Assembly: GCA_023448955.1 (NCBI GenBank)
Contig: JAEXJU010000084.1
Coordinates: 1-10,247, forward strand
Reading direction: 5' to 3'
Length of the DNA: 10,247 nt
From: Bacteroidota bacterium
GTDB lineage: Bacteria > Bacteroidota > Bacteroidia > Flavobacteriales > Weeksellaceae
In this document: piece by piece, positions 1 to 5,728 of the stretch
How the letters are laid out: every line of letters starts with the position of its first letter
Position numbering within the stretch: the stretch's first letter is position 1
Translations under genes and position numbers: made by a program
The notes under the pieces: generated by a model
Seen by the model: the letters and a program-made list of their open reading frames with translations, nothing else
What the model was told of the DNA's origin: nothing
Databases searched by the model: none

Positions 1-68
1 GTCTGCGGGCAGTCGCTTCCCGATAAAAACTTTGCAAAGTTTTTATCGGGAAGCGACTGCCCGCAGAC
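1..68. repeat. 68-bp perfect palindrome (34-bp arms, no spacer)
   Basis: The first 34 bases are the exact reverse complement of the next 34; the centre is TTTG|CAAA between 34 and 35. The arms have a GC-rich outer part (GTCTGCGGGCAGTCGCTTCCC) and an AT-rich inner part. It lies downstream of the kinase gene, in intergenic DNA. It touches the window edge, so the real structure may extend further left. No T-run follows within the window, so a simple intrinsic terminator cannot be claimed. Together with the next hairpin and the GGG/CCC box near 104-114 it resembles dispersed intergenic palindromic elements that I recall from flavobacterial genomes; that resemblance is from memory, not from a search. 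Confidence 0.9.
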
Positions 69-76
69 CGACCCGC

Positions 77-102
77 TTATCTCGTCCTTAAAGACGAGAT
101 AA
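77..102. repeat. 10-bp stem-loop next to the long palindrome
   Basis: TTATCTCGTC (77-86) and GACGAGATAA (93-102) are perfect reverse complements around a 6-nt loop. It lies 8 bp inside the long palindrome and 29 bp past the stop of the kinase gene (minus strand). No T-run follows on either strand, so it is not a classic intrinsic terminator, although it could stabilise the 3' end of the kinase mRNA. A small GGG-ATACG-CCC hairpin (104-114) follows. Confidence 0.75.
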
Positions 103-131
103 AGGGATACGCCCAAATTATTCCTGCAAAG

Positions 132-992
132 TTAAAGCTTTGGAATGATATAGTCACGATGATAATTGACCAGACTTTCTATCGGTTTCTGAACGACTGT
201 GCCAACGTTGAAGTGAAAATCTGCCGCTGCAGCCCGCAAAGAATCTTCGAAAAAATAAGCTACTGAACCTATAAAGTTGATCTCTGCATCGCGGCATTCT
301 TCGTATGGCATCACCTGAAACTCAAGGAAATTCTTCAGTTCTTTATAGATGAAATTCTGAAAATACGGATGCGTTTTCCTGTCCACAATGAAGCGTGTAA
401 AATCTGCCATATAAGCATTGGCTCTAGGATTATGGTACATATTTTTCAGAAGCTCATCTATGTGCAGCTGATAAATCTCAGTAAACTGCTGATGCAGATC
501 CGGCGGTAATTTTTTCATAAAATAATGCCGTACCAGCTGTTTTCCCAATGCGCTTCCACTGCCTTCATCGCCTATCAAAAAACCTAGAGAAGGTAGTTCT
601 GTTTTTACATTTTCCCCGTCGAAGTAGCACGCATTGGAGCCTGTTCCCAAAATACAGACAATGGCCGGAACGCCTCTGTATGCTGCATAAGCCGCAGCTA
701 AAAGATCTTCCTTCACATGTATATTGGCATTGGTAAAGACTTTCTGAATCTCTCTTTCTACAATGAGTCTGTTTTCCGGCGTGCCGCAACCTGAGCCATA
801 AAAAAAGATATTTTCCAGATAATCACAGAACTTTGTCAATGCCTGATTTTTCTCCAGTTCCGGCGCTATAAGTTCCGGTTTTGTAATATTGGGATTGAAA
901 CCGACTGTTTCTGTTTTCAGGACTTCCGTACCGTCATTTTCCAGTATTACCCAGTCGCATTTTGTGGATCCTCCGTCTACAATAGCAATCAT
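132..992 (-). CDS. BadF/BadG-family N-acetylhexosamine (GlcNAc-type) kinase
   Basis: A 286-aa cytosolic sugar kinase of the BadF/BadG/BcrA/BcrD ATPase family (ASKHA fold), the group that includes N-acetylglucosamine kinase NAGK. The N-terminal phosphate-1 motif is DGGSTK (about residues 6-11). KEDLLAAA near residue 95 carries the Asp expected to act as catalytic base. The phosphate-2 motif is ILGTGSN (about 114-120), followed by GDEGSGSALGK (about 141-151), typical of NAGK-like proteins, and a C-terminal nucleotide-side motif FIGSVAYFF (about 241-249). Length and start are normal for Bacteroidota members. Expected reaction: ATP-dependent phosphorylation of GlcNAc or a related amino sugar from recycled wall or chitin. 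The exact sugar cannot be read from the sequence; ATPase activators of dehydratases share the fold but usually differ in length and context. It lies 58 nt downstream of the 82-aa gene and could share its transcript. Confidence 0.88.
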   Translation of the reverse strand: MIAIVDGGSTKCDWVILENDGTEVLKTETVGFNPNITKPELIAPELEKNQALTKFCDYLENIFFYGSGCGTPENRLIVEREIQKVFTNANIHVKEDLLAAAYAAYRGVPAIVCILGTGSNACYFDGENVKTELPSLGFLIGDEGSGSALGKQLVRHYFMKKLPPDLHQQFTEIYQLHIDELLKNMYHNPRANAYMADFTRFIVDRKTHPYFQNFIYKELKNFLEFQVMPYEECRDAEINFIGSVAYFFEDSLRAAAADFHFNVGTVVQKPIESLVNYHRDYIIPKL

Positions 993-1050
993 ACTTTATG
1001 TTTTAAAAGTGCTAAAATAGTTTATTTTCCGGAAGATTTTAGTGATCCTG

Positions 1051-1299
1051 TCATTCTTTATCTTCGATGAGCCAGTCTTCTATCTCATCTTCCAAATAAG
1101 TGGTTTGCAGCTTTATTGCATTTATAAAGTCATCAGGAATACTTTCAGAAGTATCACTGGTTTCCAGATTCCAGAGTTCATCGGACATTAGTTCGTACTC
1201 GGAATAGATTCTTCTGAATCTTGAGCTGCTCTTTTCCAATTCCTCAATCTTTTTTTGCTGAGGCAGAAATTTTCTGTAAGGTCTGCTGGAATTTTTCAT
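1051..1299 (-). CDS. Small charged protein of unknown function (82 aa)
   Basis: I do not recognise a family. The ATG (1299) follows an AT-rich leader ending in TTAACAAA, a common look for flavobacterial starts without a Shine-Dalgarno sequence. The N-terminal third is basic (RPYRKFLPQQKK); the rest is strongly acidic and helical in character (ELEKSSSRFRRIYSEYELM, then DDFINAIKLQTTYLEDEIEDW). There is no signal peptide, membrane segment or cysteine, so it should be cytosolic and may act by protein-protein contact. It is the first gene of a possible two-gene unit with the kinase. Codon content and length make a real gene likelier than a shadow ORF, since no better ORF covers the region. Confidence 0.65.
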   Translation of the reverse strand: MKNSSRPYRKFLPQQKKIEELEKSSSRFRRIYSEYELMSDELWNLETSDTSESIPDDFINAIKLQTTYLEDEIEDWLIEDKE

Positions 1300-1436
1300 T
1301 TTGTTAATAATTAATTTTTGTGATGTGGTGTGATGTTTGGCGAAAAAATCACCTGACCAGTCTCCCAGCCAGGCATATTAATATTTATATTTTGCTTTGT
1401 TTACAGTGTTTTCAACAATAACCTTCTGTCTTAATC

Positions 1437-1454
1437 AATATTTAGTTAAATATT
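1437..1454. repeat. 18-bp AT-rich palindrome, possible operator
   Basis: AATATTTA (1437-1444) and TAAATATT (1447-1454) are perfect reverse complements separated by GT. The second arm also pairs with an 11-bp copy at 1377-1387. It is operator-sized but made only of A and T in an AT-rich region, so chance is a serious alternative. It lies about 90 bp upstream of the GtrA -7 element, far for a simple repressor site. Confidence 0.25.
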
Positions 1455-1543
1455 AATTTTCTTTTATGATAAAATAAATGTAAAAATATTTTTGATACAA
1501 AAAAATTATTTAACGATTATTTTAAAACATTTAACAATTAGTA

Positions 1544-1551
1544 TAAATTTG
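1544..1551 (+). promoter_or_regulatory. Bacteroidota -7 promoter element for the GtrA gene
   Basis: TAAATTTG matches the Bacteroidota -7 consensus TAnnTTTG. No clear TTTG is seen 17-23 bp upstream (the region reads TTTTAAAA), so the -33 box is weak. The box ends 7 nt before the ATG, so transcription should begin at or next to the start codon, giving a leaderless or almost leaderless mRNA. Confidence 0.55.
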
Positions 1552-1558
1552 CAAAAGA

Positions 1559-2017
1559 ATGAAACAATTAATTCTTCGTCAAAAACAGGTCATCTTCTTT
1601 ATAATAGCGGGAGGACTGAGTGCTATTGTAGAAATAGGGAGTTTTAAAATACTGAGTATTTATCTTCCGAGACTCTTCTCATCCGAGTATAATCTCTATG
1701 GAATTAAATATCCGTTTAGCAATATTTTATCGACAAGCTGCGGAATAATAACAAACTACTTCCTAAGTATTTGGTTTGTGTTTGAAAGAGGGAAACATTC
1801 TAAGAGAAAAGAATTTTTATATTTTATCTCAGTTTCTTTTATTTCAACATTTATAAGCCTTATTATTTTCCAGATTCTCTATCATTTTGTGTATAAAGAT
1901 GTAATAGATCTTAGATTTTATGTGCTTTCTCCCGAAATGATGAGTAAGATCACAGCTATCCTATTAGTATCAATGCTCAATTATTCTATTAAGAAAAAGA
2001 TTATTTTTAATGGATAA
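1559..2017 (+). CDS. GtrA-family four-helix membrane protein
   Basis: A 152-aa protein of the GtrA family (PF04138-type), small inner-membrane proteins linked to moving or handling polyprenyl-phosphate-linked sugars for surface glycans. Four hydrophobic segments are visible: about residues 10-32, 50-74, 86-110 and 126-143. The family's characteristic second-helix pattern is present as TNYFLSIWFVF, and the C-terminal NYSIKKKIIF echoes it, as in other members. Length is typical. The ATG is the only reasonable start, because the first helix begins directly after it. GtrA genes usually sit beside a glycosyltransferase; here the next gene (39 nt downstream) is an acyltransferase instead, so the substrate is open. 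The promoter element lies just before the start. Confidence 0.85.
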   Translation: MKQLILRQKQVIFFIIAGGLSAIVEIGSFKILSIYLPRLFSSEYNLYGIKYPFSNILSTSCGIITNYFLSIWFVFERGKHSKRKEFLYFISVSFISTFISLIIFQILYHFVYKDVIDLRFYVLSPEMMSKITAILLVSMLNYSIKKKIIFNG

Positions 2018-2056
2018 AAACCTATTTTTGGACTTATTAATTTTTTTTAAATATTA

Positions 2057-2785
2057 ATGAGGACAATCTTAGTCTATCTGTGGCGATTCTGGATGGTGAT
2101 TTTAGGCACCATTCTTACACTTGTTTTTTTTCTCCCGGTTTATCTGCTTTCCATCCGGCAAAAAGATTATAAAACCTGTTATTTTTTTATCCGTCTTTGG
2201 GCAATTGGGATGTTCTATGGCATGGGATTCCGGTACAAACTCATCAATAAAACAAGTAAAAAAATTGACAAAAACCAGGCCTACGTTATTATTTCCAATC
2301 ACACTTCCATTATGGATGTAATGCTCCCCTGTATTCTTTTTCCAAATCATCCTCTATGTTATGTAGGAAAAAAAGAGCTGGTAAAAATCCCTATTTTCGG
2401 AACAGTTTATAAAAGAGTATGTGTGATGGTGGACCGAAGCAGCGCCAGAAGCCGGGCTGATGTTTACAGACGATGCGCTGAAAGAATGCAACAAGGTCAA
2501 AGCATTGTTATTTTCCCTGAAGGCGGCGTTCCAGATGACACTTCAGTTGTACTGGACGATTTCAAGGATGGTGCTTTTATTCTTGCATCCAAACACCAAT
2601 TTCCTCTTGCAGTGTATACTTTTAAAGGCTTAAAAGAGATGTTTCCATTTGATAATTCCAAAGGTTATCCTGGCGTGGTACAGGTTTTCTTTAATGACAT
2701 TCTTACACCTGATTTACCTCTGAAAACTTTAAAAGAGACCTCCTTTGAAGAAATTAAATTGTCTCTCATTGAGAAAATAAAATAA
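2057..2785 (+). CDS. PlsC-type 1-acylglycerol-3-phosphate acyltransferase
   Basis: A 242-aa membrane-bound lysophospholipid acyltransferase of the PlsC/LPLAT family, expected to transfer a fatty acyl chain to lysophosphatidate (or a related lysolipid) at the cytoplasmic membrane. Visible parts: a hydrophobic N-terminal anchor (about 5-32); the catalytic HX4D motif NHTSIMD with His82 and Asp87; block II VMVDRSS (124-129) with the conserved Arg; and block III FPEGG (153-157), the substrate-binding FPEG motif, in which the usual Thr is replaced by Gly. Length is standard. It lies 39 nt after the GtrA gene with no terminator between, so co-transcription is likely. Whether it is the housekeeping PlsC or a paralogue acting on another lysolipid (for example an ornithine lipid) cannot be decided from the sequence. 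Confidence 0.87.
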   Translation: MRTILVYLWRFWMVILGTILTLVFFLPVYLLSIRQKDYKTCYFFIRLWAIGMFYGMGFRYKLINKTSKKIDKNQAYVIISNHTSIMDVMLPCILFPNHPLCYVGKKELVKIPIFGTVYKRVCVMVDRSSARSRADVYRRCAERMQQGQSIVIFPEGGVPDDTSVVLDDFKDGAFILASKHQFPLAVYTFKGLKEMFPFDNSKGYPGVVQVFFNDILTPDLPLKTLKETSFEEIKLSLIEKIK

Positions 2786-2792
2786 TTTATGA

Positions 2793-2818
2793 TTGAAAGG
2801 ACTTTTTACTTACATTTG
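2793..2818 (+). promoter_or_regulatory. Bacteroidota-type promoter for the sugar transporter
   Basis: TACATTTG (2811-2818) is a full match to TAnnTTTG. A TTG (2793-2795) lies 15 bp upstream, slightly closer than the usual 17-23. It starts 8 bp after the stop of the acyltransferase gene and would give a leader of about 35 nt before the transporter ATG. Confidence 0.6.
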
Positions 2819-2858
2819 TTTTTATAATATAAACCTTAAATTAAGAAATAATTAATAT

Positions 2859-4307
2859 ATGACACCACAAAAAACCAATTGGGCACAGTTTATCCCACTT
2901 GTAACCGTTTTTTTCTTCTGGGGATTTGTTGCGGCAAGTAATGACATTCTGATTCCCGTATTCAAAAAAGCATTTGATTTGACGCAAGGTCAGAGTCAGC
3001 TTGTATCTGTAGCATTTTACATTGCTTATACTGTAGGATCTATAATATATATGCTGATTTCATTAGCCATCAGAAAAGATCTAGTGAATAAAATCGGTTA
3101 TAAAAACGGGTTAGCATTAGGCTTGGCGATTTCCGCATTAGGAACATTGCTTTTCTATCCTGCGGCTAATCTTCATTCATTTCCACTGATGCTTTCCGGG
3201 CTTTTCATTGTGGCGTTAGGATTTTCTTTACAGCAAACTGTTGCTAATCCTCTTGCAATTGCACTAGGACCAGTAAGTACGGGTTCGCAAAGGTTGACAT
3301 TGGCTGGAGGAATTAATAATTTCGGAACTACAATTGGTCCGCTGATTGTGAGTTTTGCCATTTTCGGTTCGGCTGCTTCTGAGAATACCAATATGAGTAT
3401 TGAGAGTGTTAAGATTCCTTATTTGGTTTTAGGTGCCGCTTTCCTTGCCGTCGCACTTTTACTTAAATTTTCTTCTTTACCAGAACATCCGGAAACTATT
3501 GAAGAAACTGCTACAGAAGATGGATCCGTGAGAAGCTCTGCTTTGAAATATCCTCAGTTGGTTTTAGGAATGCTTGCTATCTTTATCTACGTGGGCGTAG
3601 AAGTTTCCACAGCCAGTAATTTACCTGCCTATATGGAAACAATCATCAATAGCAAAACAGGTGTTCTTTATACTTTGCAGGAAATATCTCCTTATATTTC
3701 TCTCTATTGGGCAAGTTTGATGATTGGCCGTTGGACTGGTGCTGTTGAAGCTTTTACAGACAATATGAATACACAGAAAATCTTACGTTTCATTGCACCG
3801 TATTTAGCTTTTGGTGTTTTTCTTATCGTTAATGCTATTGCAAAGCACGACTTGTCTCCGTTCTACATCTATGGATTGATTATTCTTGTTCTTATCGGTG
3901 CAGATATGGCGAGCAAAGGAAATCCTGCAAGGATGTTATTGATATTCGCATCTTTGGGAATATTAGCCATCGCTATTGGTATGTTAACAGATGGTATTAT
4001 CAGTATTTACGCTTTTACAAGTGTTGGTCTTTTCTGCAGTACACTTTGGCCTTGTATCTTTACACTGGCAGTAAGTGGTCTTGGAAAACATACAAGCCAA
4101 GGAAGTAGCTTCCTTATCATGATGATTATGGGAGGTGGCATAGTGAGCTGGTTGCAGGGTATGGTTTCAGAAAGCATCGGAATAAAGCAAAGTTATATTG
4201 TTGGTATTCTTTGTTTTGCTTATCTTGCATTCTATGCTTGGAGAGTGAGCGGAATATTAAAAAGTCAAGGTATCAGTTTTGATAAAAAAGTTTCTGGTGG
4301 ACACTAA
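2859..4307 (+). CDS. FHS-family sugar:proton symporter (FucP/NagP/GluP-like)
   Basis: A 482-aa, 12-helix major facilitator protein of the fucose-galactose-glucose:H+ symporter family. The first helix carries FFWGFVAASNDILIPVF; Asn28-Asp29 matches the N-D pair of FucP whose Asp (D46 in E. coli) is important for proton coupling. Helix 4 carries LQQTVANPLAIALG (124-137); Gln126 aligns with FucP Glu135, a replacement that I recall as usual in the GluP-like branch. TLAGGINNFGTTIGP (about 147-161) is also family-typical. Expected role: uptake of a hexose or N-acetylhexosamine across the inner membrane. The nearby BadF-type kinase (132-992) fits GlcNAc use, but the two are not in one operon. The promoter is at 2793-2818. 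Its 3' end overlaps the next gene. Confidence 0.87.
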   Translation: MTPQKTNWAQFIPLVTVFFFWGFVAASNDILIPVFKKAFDLTQGQSQLVSVAFYIAYTVGSIIYMLISLAIRKDLVNKIGYKNGLALGLAISALGTLLFYPAANLHSFPLMLSGLFIVALGFSLQQTVANPLAIALGPVSTGSQRLTLAGGINNFGTTIGPLIVSFAIFGSAASENTNMSIESVKIPYLVLGAAFLAVALLLKFSSLPEHPETIEETATEDGSVRSSALKYPQLVLGMLAIFIYVGVEVSTASNLPAYMETIINSKTGVLYTLQEISPYISLYWASLMIGRWTGAVEAFTDNMNTQKILRFIAPYLAFGVFLIVNAIAKHDLSPFYIYGLIILVLIGADMASKGNPARMLLIFASLGILAIAIGMLTDGIISIYAFTSVGLFCSTLWPCIFTLAVSGLGKHTSQGSSFLIMMIMGGGIVSWLQGMVSESIGIKQSYIVGILCFAYLAFYAWRVSGILKSQGISFDKKVSGGH

Positions 4308-5346
4308 AAAAAAGACTATTCTAAATTCTAAATCTTGGGCAATCATTTTGGTTGCCCAATTTTTGTTATTCTATCTATTGTCAAAATTTGATTTTGCAGT
4401 AAGTTTCTTTTCACAACTTTTTGACTGGAAAAAAAACTGGCACATTTCATTATTTTCGCAAGTTAGCTTTTCAATAGGCGATCTAATATATATAATACTT
4501 GGAGTGCTTATTTGCTACTTCTTATTATTGAGTATAAAATTCCGCACGTCAAAATACATAAAGCATTTATTGATTATCGGAAATATTTTCTATTTCACCT
4601 ATCAATGTTTTTGGGGAATGCTATATTTTCAGCCACCAATCATTCAAAAACTACCTAATAGAAAAGTAACAGATGTAGAAATAAAAAAACTAACAATCAA
4701 ATATCTTAATCTATGCAAAAGCGAGCGTGCTAATCTAAATGAAGATAAAAATGGCATACTGAAAGTAGTAGATTTTGCGAAAATAAAACAAGAGATATTA
4801 AATCAACAAAAACTATTGCCGAAAAACATCTGTTCGAAACAGTCAATTAATACAATCTCTATCAAACCAAGCTTATTTAACGGTTTTATGAGTAAAACAG
4901 GAATCCTTGGTTATTATAATCCATTCACAACAGAAGCGCAATACAATCCTAATATACCTTCTACTCAGCTGGCTTTTACTATGGCTCACGAAATGTCACA
5001 CCAGTTAGGCTTTGCCAGAGAACAAGAAGCTAGCTTTATAGGCTTTCTTTGTGCATATAGATCACAAATTCCGGAATTAAGATATAATGCCAACTTATAT
5101 GCCCTGAAAAGCCTTATAAGAGCAGTTTCATACAAAGACAAAAAATTTGCAGAACAAATTATTAAATCCTTTTCAGCTAAGATGAAAAAGGATCGAGAAT
5201 ATGAAATGAAATATCTAAAAGATAATGAAGGAATAGTTAGTGATTTCTTTGGAGTAACTAATGATTTGTTTTTAAAATCTAACCAGCAGGAAGGCAGCAT
5301 TACTTACTCATACTTCGTTAATCTCCTGATTATGTTTGATATATAA
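4279..5346 (+). CDS. DUF3810 membrane protein with HExxH zinc-peptidase motif
   Basis: A protein of up to 355 aa matching the DUF3810 type of Bacteroidota: an N-terminal hydrophobic part (segments about 20-36, 66-86, 96-116) followed by a domain with HEMSH (237-241). This is an HExxH zinc motif, preceded by TMA and followed by QLGFAREQEASF, where Glu248 or Glu250 could be the third metal ligand. It should be a membrane-bound metallopeptidase; the substrate is unknown. No ATG occurs before residue 114, so the start must be non-ATG: TTG at 4279 (AAGG 8 nt before it) or GTG at 4297. Either overlaps the transporter's end (29 or 11 nt), which suggests translational coupling. No plus-strand T-run terminator follows. 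Confidence 0.82.
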   Translation: MIKKFLVDTKKKTILNSKSWAIILVAQFLLFYLLSKFDFAVSFFSQLFDWKKNWHISLFSQVSFSIGDLIYIILGVLICYFLLLSIKFRTSKYIKHLLIIGNIFYFTYQCFWGMLYFQPPIIQKLPNRKVTDVEIKKLTIKYLNLCKSERANLNEDKNGILKVVDFAKIKQEILNQQKLLPKNICSKQSINTISIKPSLFNGFMSKTGILGYYNPFTTEAQYNPNIPSTQLAFTMAHEMSHQLGFAREQEASFIGFLCAYRSQIPELRYNANLYALKSLIRAVSYKDKKFAEQIIKSFSAKMKKDREYEMKYLKDNEGIVSDFFGVTNDLFLKSNQQEGSITYSYFVNLLIMFDI

Positions 5347-5376
5347 AAAAAAAGAATCGTACTATTGTACGATTCT
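5344..5376 (-). terminator. Intrinsic-terminator-like hairpin pointing left
   Basis: AGAATCGTAC (5353-5362) and GTACGATTCT (5367-5376) form a perfect 10-bp stem with a 4-nt loop. On the minus strand the stem is followed by an unbroken run of T residues (the plus-strand A-run 5346-5352). On the plus strand it is followed by AAAAACAC, with no T-run. So it should work for a minus-strand transcript, although the nearest plus-strand gene ends exactly here. No annotated minus-strand gene lies between it and the tRNA terminator. Confidence 0.7.
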
Positions 5377-5386
5377 AAAAACACAA

Positions 5387-5503
5387 ATGATGAAAAAAAA
5401 TTTATTGCTCCTGAGTGATTGTCTCAAAAGCACTGTAAAAATACATCTTTTGATTTTACCCACCAAATATTTTAAAAAGAAATTTAATATTTTTTTTGTC
5501 TGA
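5387..5503 (+). other. Possible vestigial 5' end of a secreted-protein gene (38 codons)
   Basis: An ATGATG start preceded by AAACACAA opens a 38-codon frame that begins MMKKNLLLLS, like a lipoprotein or Sec signal peptide, and then loses that character before stopping at 5501-5503. The leader resembles those of the two secreted-protein genes at 9312 and 7301 (ACACAA then TGATGA). It may be the stump of a broken gene or chance. An 8-bp inverted repeat, ATTGTCTC (5418-5425) and GAGACAAT (5520-5527), begins just where the signal-peptide character ends. I would not call it a functional gene. Confidence 0.2.
5402..5446 (-). other. Possible 14-aa micro-ORF in a small minus-strand transcript
   Basis: On the minus strand an ATG (5446) starts the frame MYFYSAFETITQEQ and a TAA. 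It lies upstream of the left-pointing terminator (5344-5376). An approximate -7 box (AATATTTG, one mismatch to TAnnTTTG) lies about 20 nt before the ATG. The placement suits a short transcript of about 100 nt, but a frame this short arises easily by chance, so the transcript rather than the peptide is the main point. Confidence 0.15.
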
Positions 5504-5561
5504 TATTCTAATTAGCTACGAGACAATACAATAGATTATTACTTTATTTCAAATTAAATAA

Positions 5562-5601
5562 TAATAAAAAAATCCGTAATCTGATAAACAAATTACGGAT
5601 T
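5562..5601 (-). terminator. Intrinsic terminator of the tRNA gene
   Basis: AATCCGTAAT (5571-5580) and ATTACGGATT (5592-5601) form a perfect 10-bp stem with an 11-nt loop. On the minus strand the stem runs into a T-rich tail (plus-strand A residues 5566-5572 and beyond). It begins 8 nt past the tRNA 3' end. Confidence 0.82.
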
Positions 5602-5608
5602 GATTTCG

Positions 5609-5682
5609 TAGCGAAGACGGGAATTGAACCCGTGACCTCAGGGTTATGAATCCTGCGCTCTAACCATCTGAGCTACCTCGCC
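5609..5682 (-). tRNA. tRNA with CAT anticodon, probably elongator tRNA-Met
   Basis: A 74-nt cloverleaf without encoded CCA. Acceptor GGCGAGG pairs with CTTCGCT, with wobble pairs G6-U67 and G1-U72; the discriminator is A. D-stem GCTC/GAGC, D-loop with GG, anticodon loop TTCATAA, T-arm ACGGG-TTCAATT-CCCGT. The anticodon stem CAGGA/CCCTG is paired except for a 31-39 A-C mismatch. The paired G1-U72 end argues against the initiator in the usual C1-A72 form. A CAT anticodon is shared with the lysidine-modified tRNA-Ile2, which cannot be fully excluded by eye. It has its own promoter (5695-5725) and terminator. Confidence 0.93.
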
Positions 5683-5694
5683 TTTTTCGTGGTG

Positions 5695-5725
5695 CAAATA
5701 TAAGGATATTTTACATTTCCACAAA
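5695..5725 (-). promoter_or_regulatory. Consensus promoter of the tRNA gene
   Basis: On the minus strand TTTG (plus 5722-5725), a 19-bp spacer and TATATTTG (plus 5695-5702) match the Bacteroidota consensus TTTG-N19-TAnnTTTG exactly. The box ends 12 nt before the mature tRNA 5' end, so the precursor leader should be only a few nucleotides. It sits directly past the stop of the thioredoxin-like gene, so the tRNA does not depend on that operon. Confidence 0.8.
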
Positions 5726-5728
5726 TTT

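Larger units (their letters stand above)
1300..1558. other. Divergent intergenic region, AT-rich, no gene seen
   Basis: This 259-bp stretch separates the minus-strand 82-aa gene from the plus-strand GtrA gene. It holds no ORF I would support. On the GtrA side there is a -7 promoter element (1544-1551). On the minus strand I find no exact TAnnTTTG box, so the promoter of the 82-aa gene is not visible. Two AT-only inverted repeats occur: AATATTTA/TAAATATT with a 2-nt spacer (1437-1454), and ATTAATATTTA (1377-1387) with TAAATATTAAT (1447-1457). Confidence 0.6.

Noticed and set aside
548..789. Plus- and minus-strand frames inside the kinase gene
   Set aside because: They overlap the well-supported kinase reading frame, have no family features and look like shadow frames.
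1350..1374. CCTG..CAGG imperfect palindrome in the divergent region
   Set aside because: Only the outer four bases pair well; inner mismatches make it weak.
4986..5300. Minus-strand 104-codon frame inside the DUF3810 gene
   Set aside because: It is antisense to the HExxH region; no independent promoter or family feature is visible.
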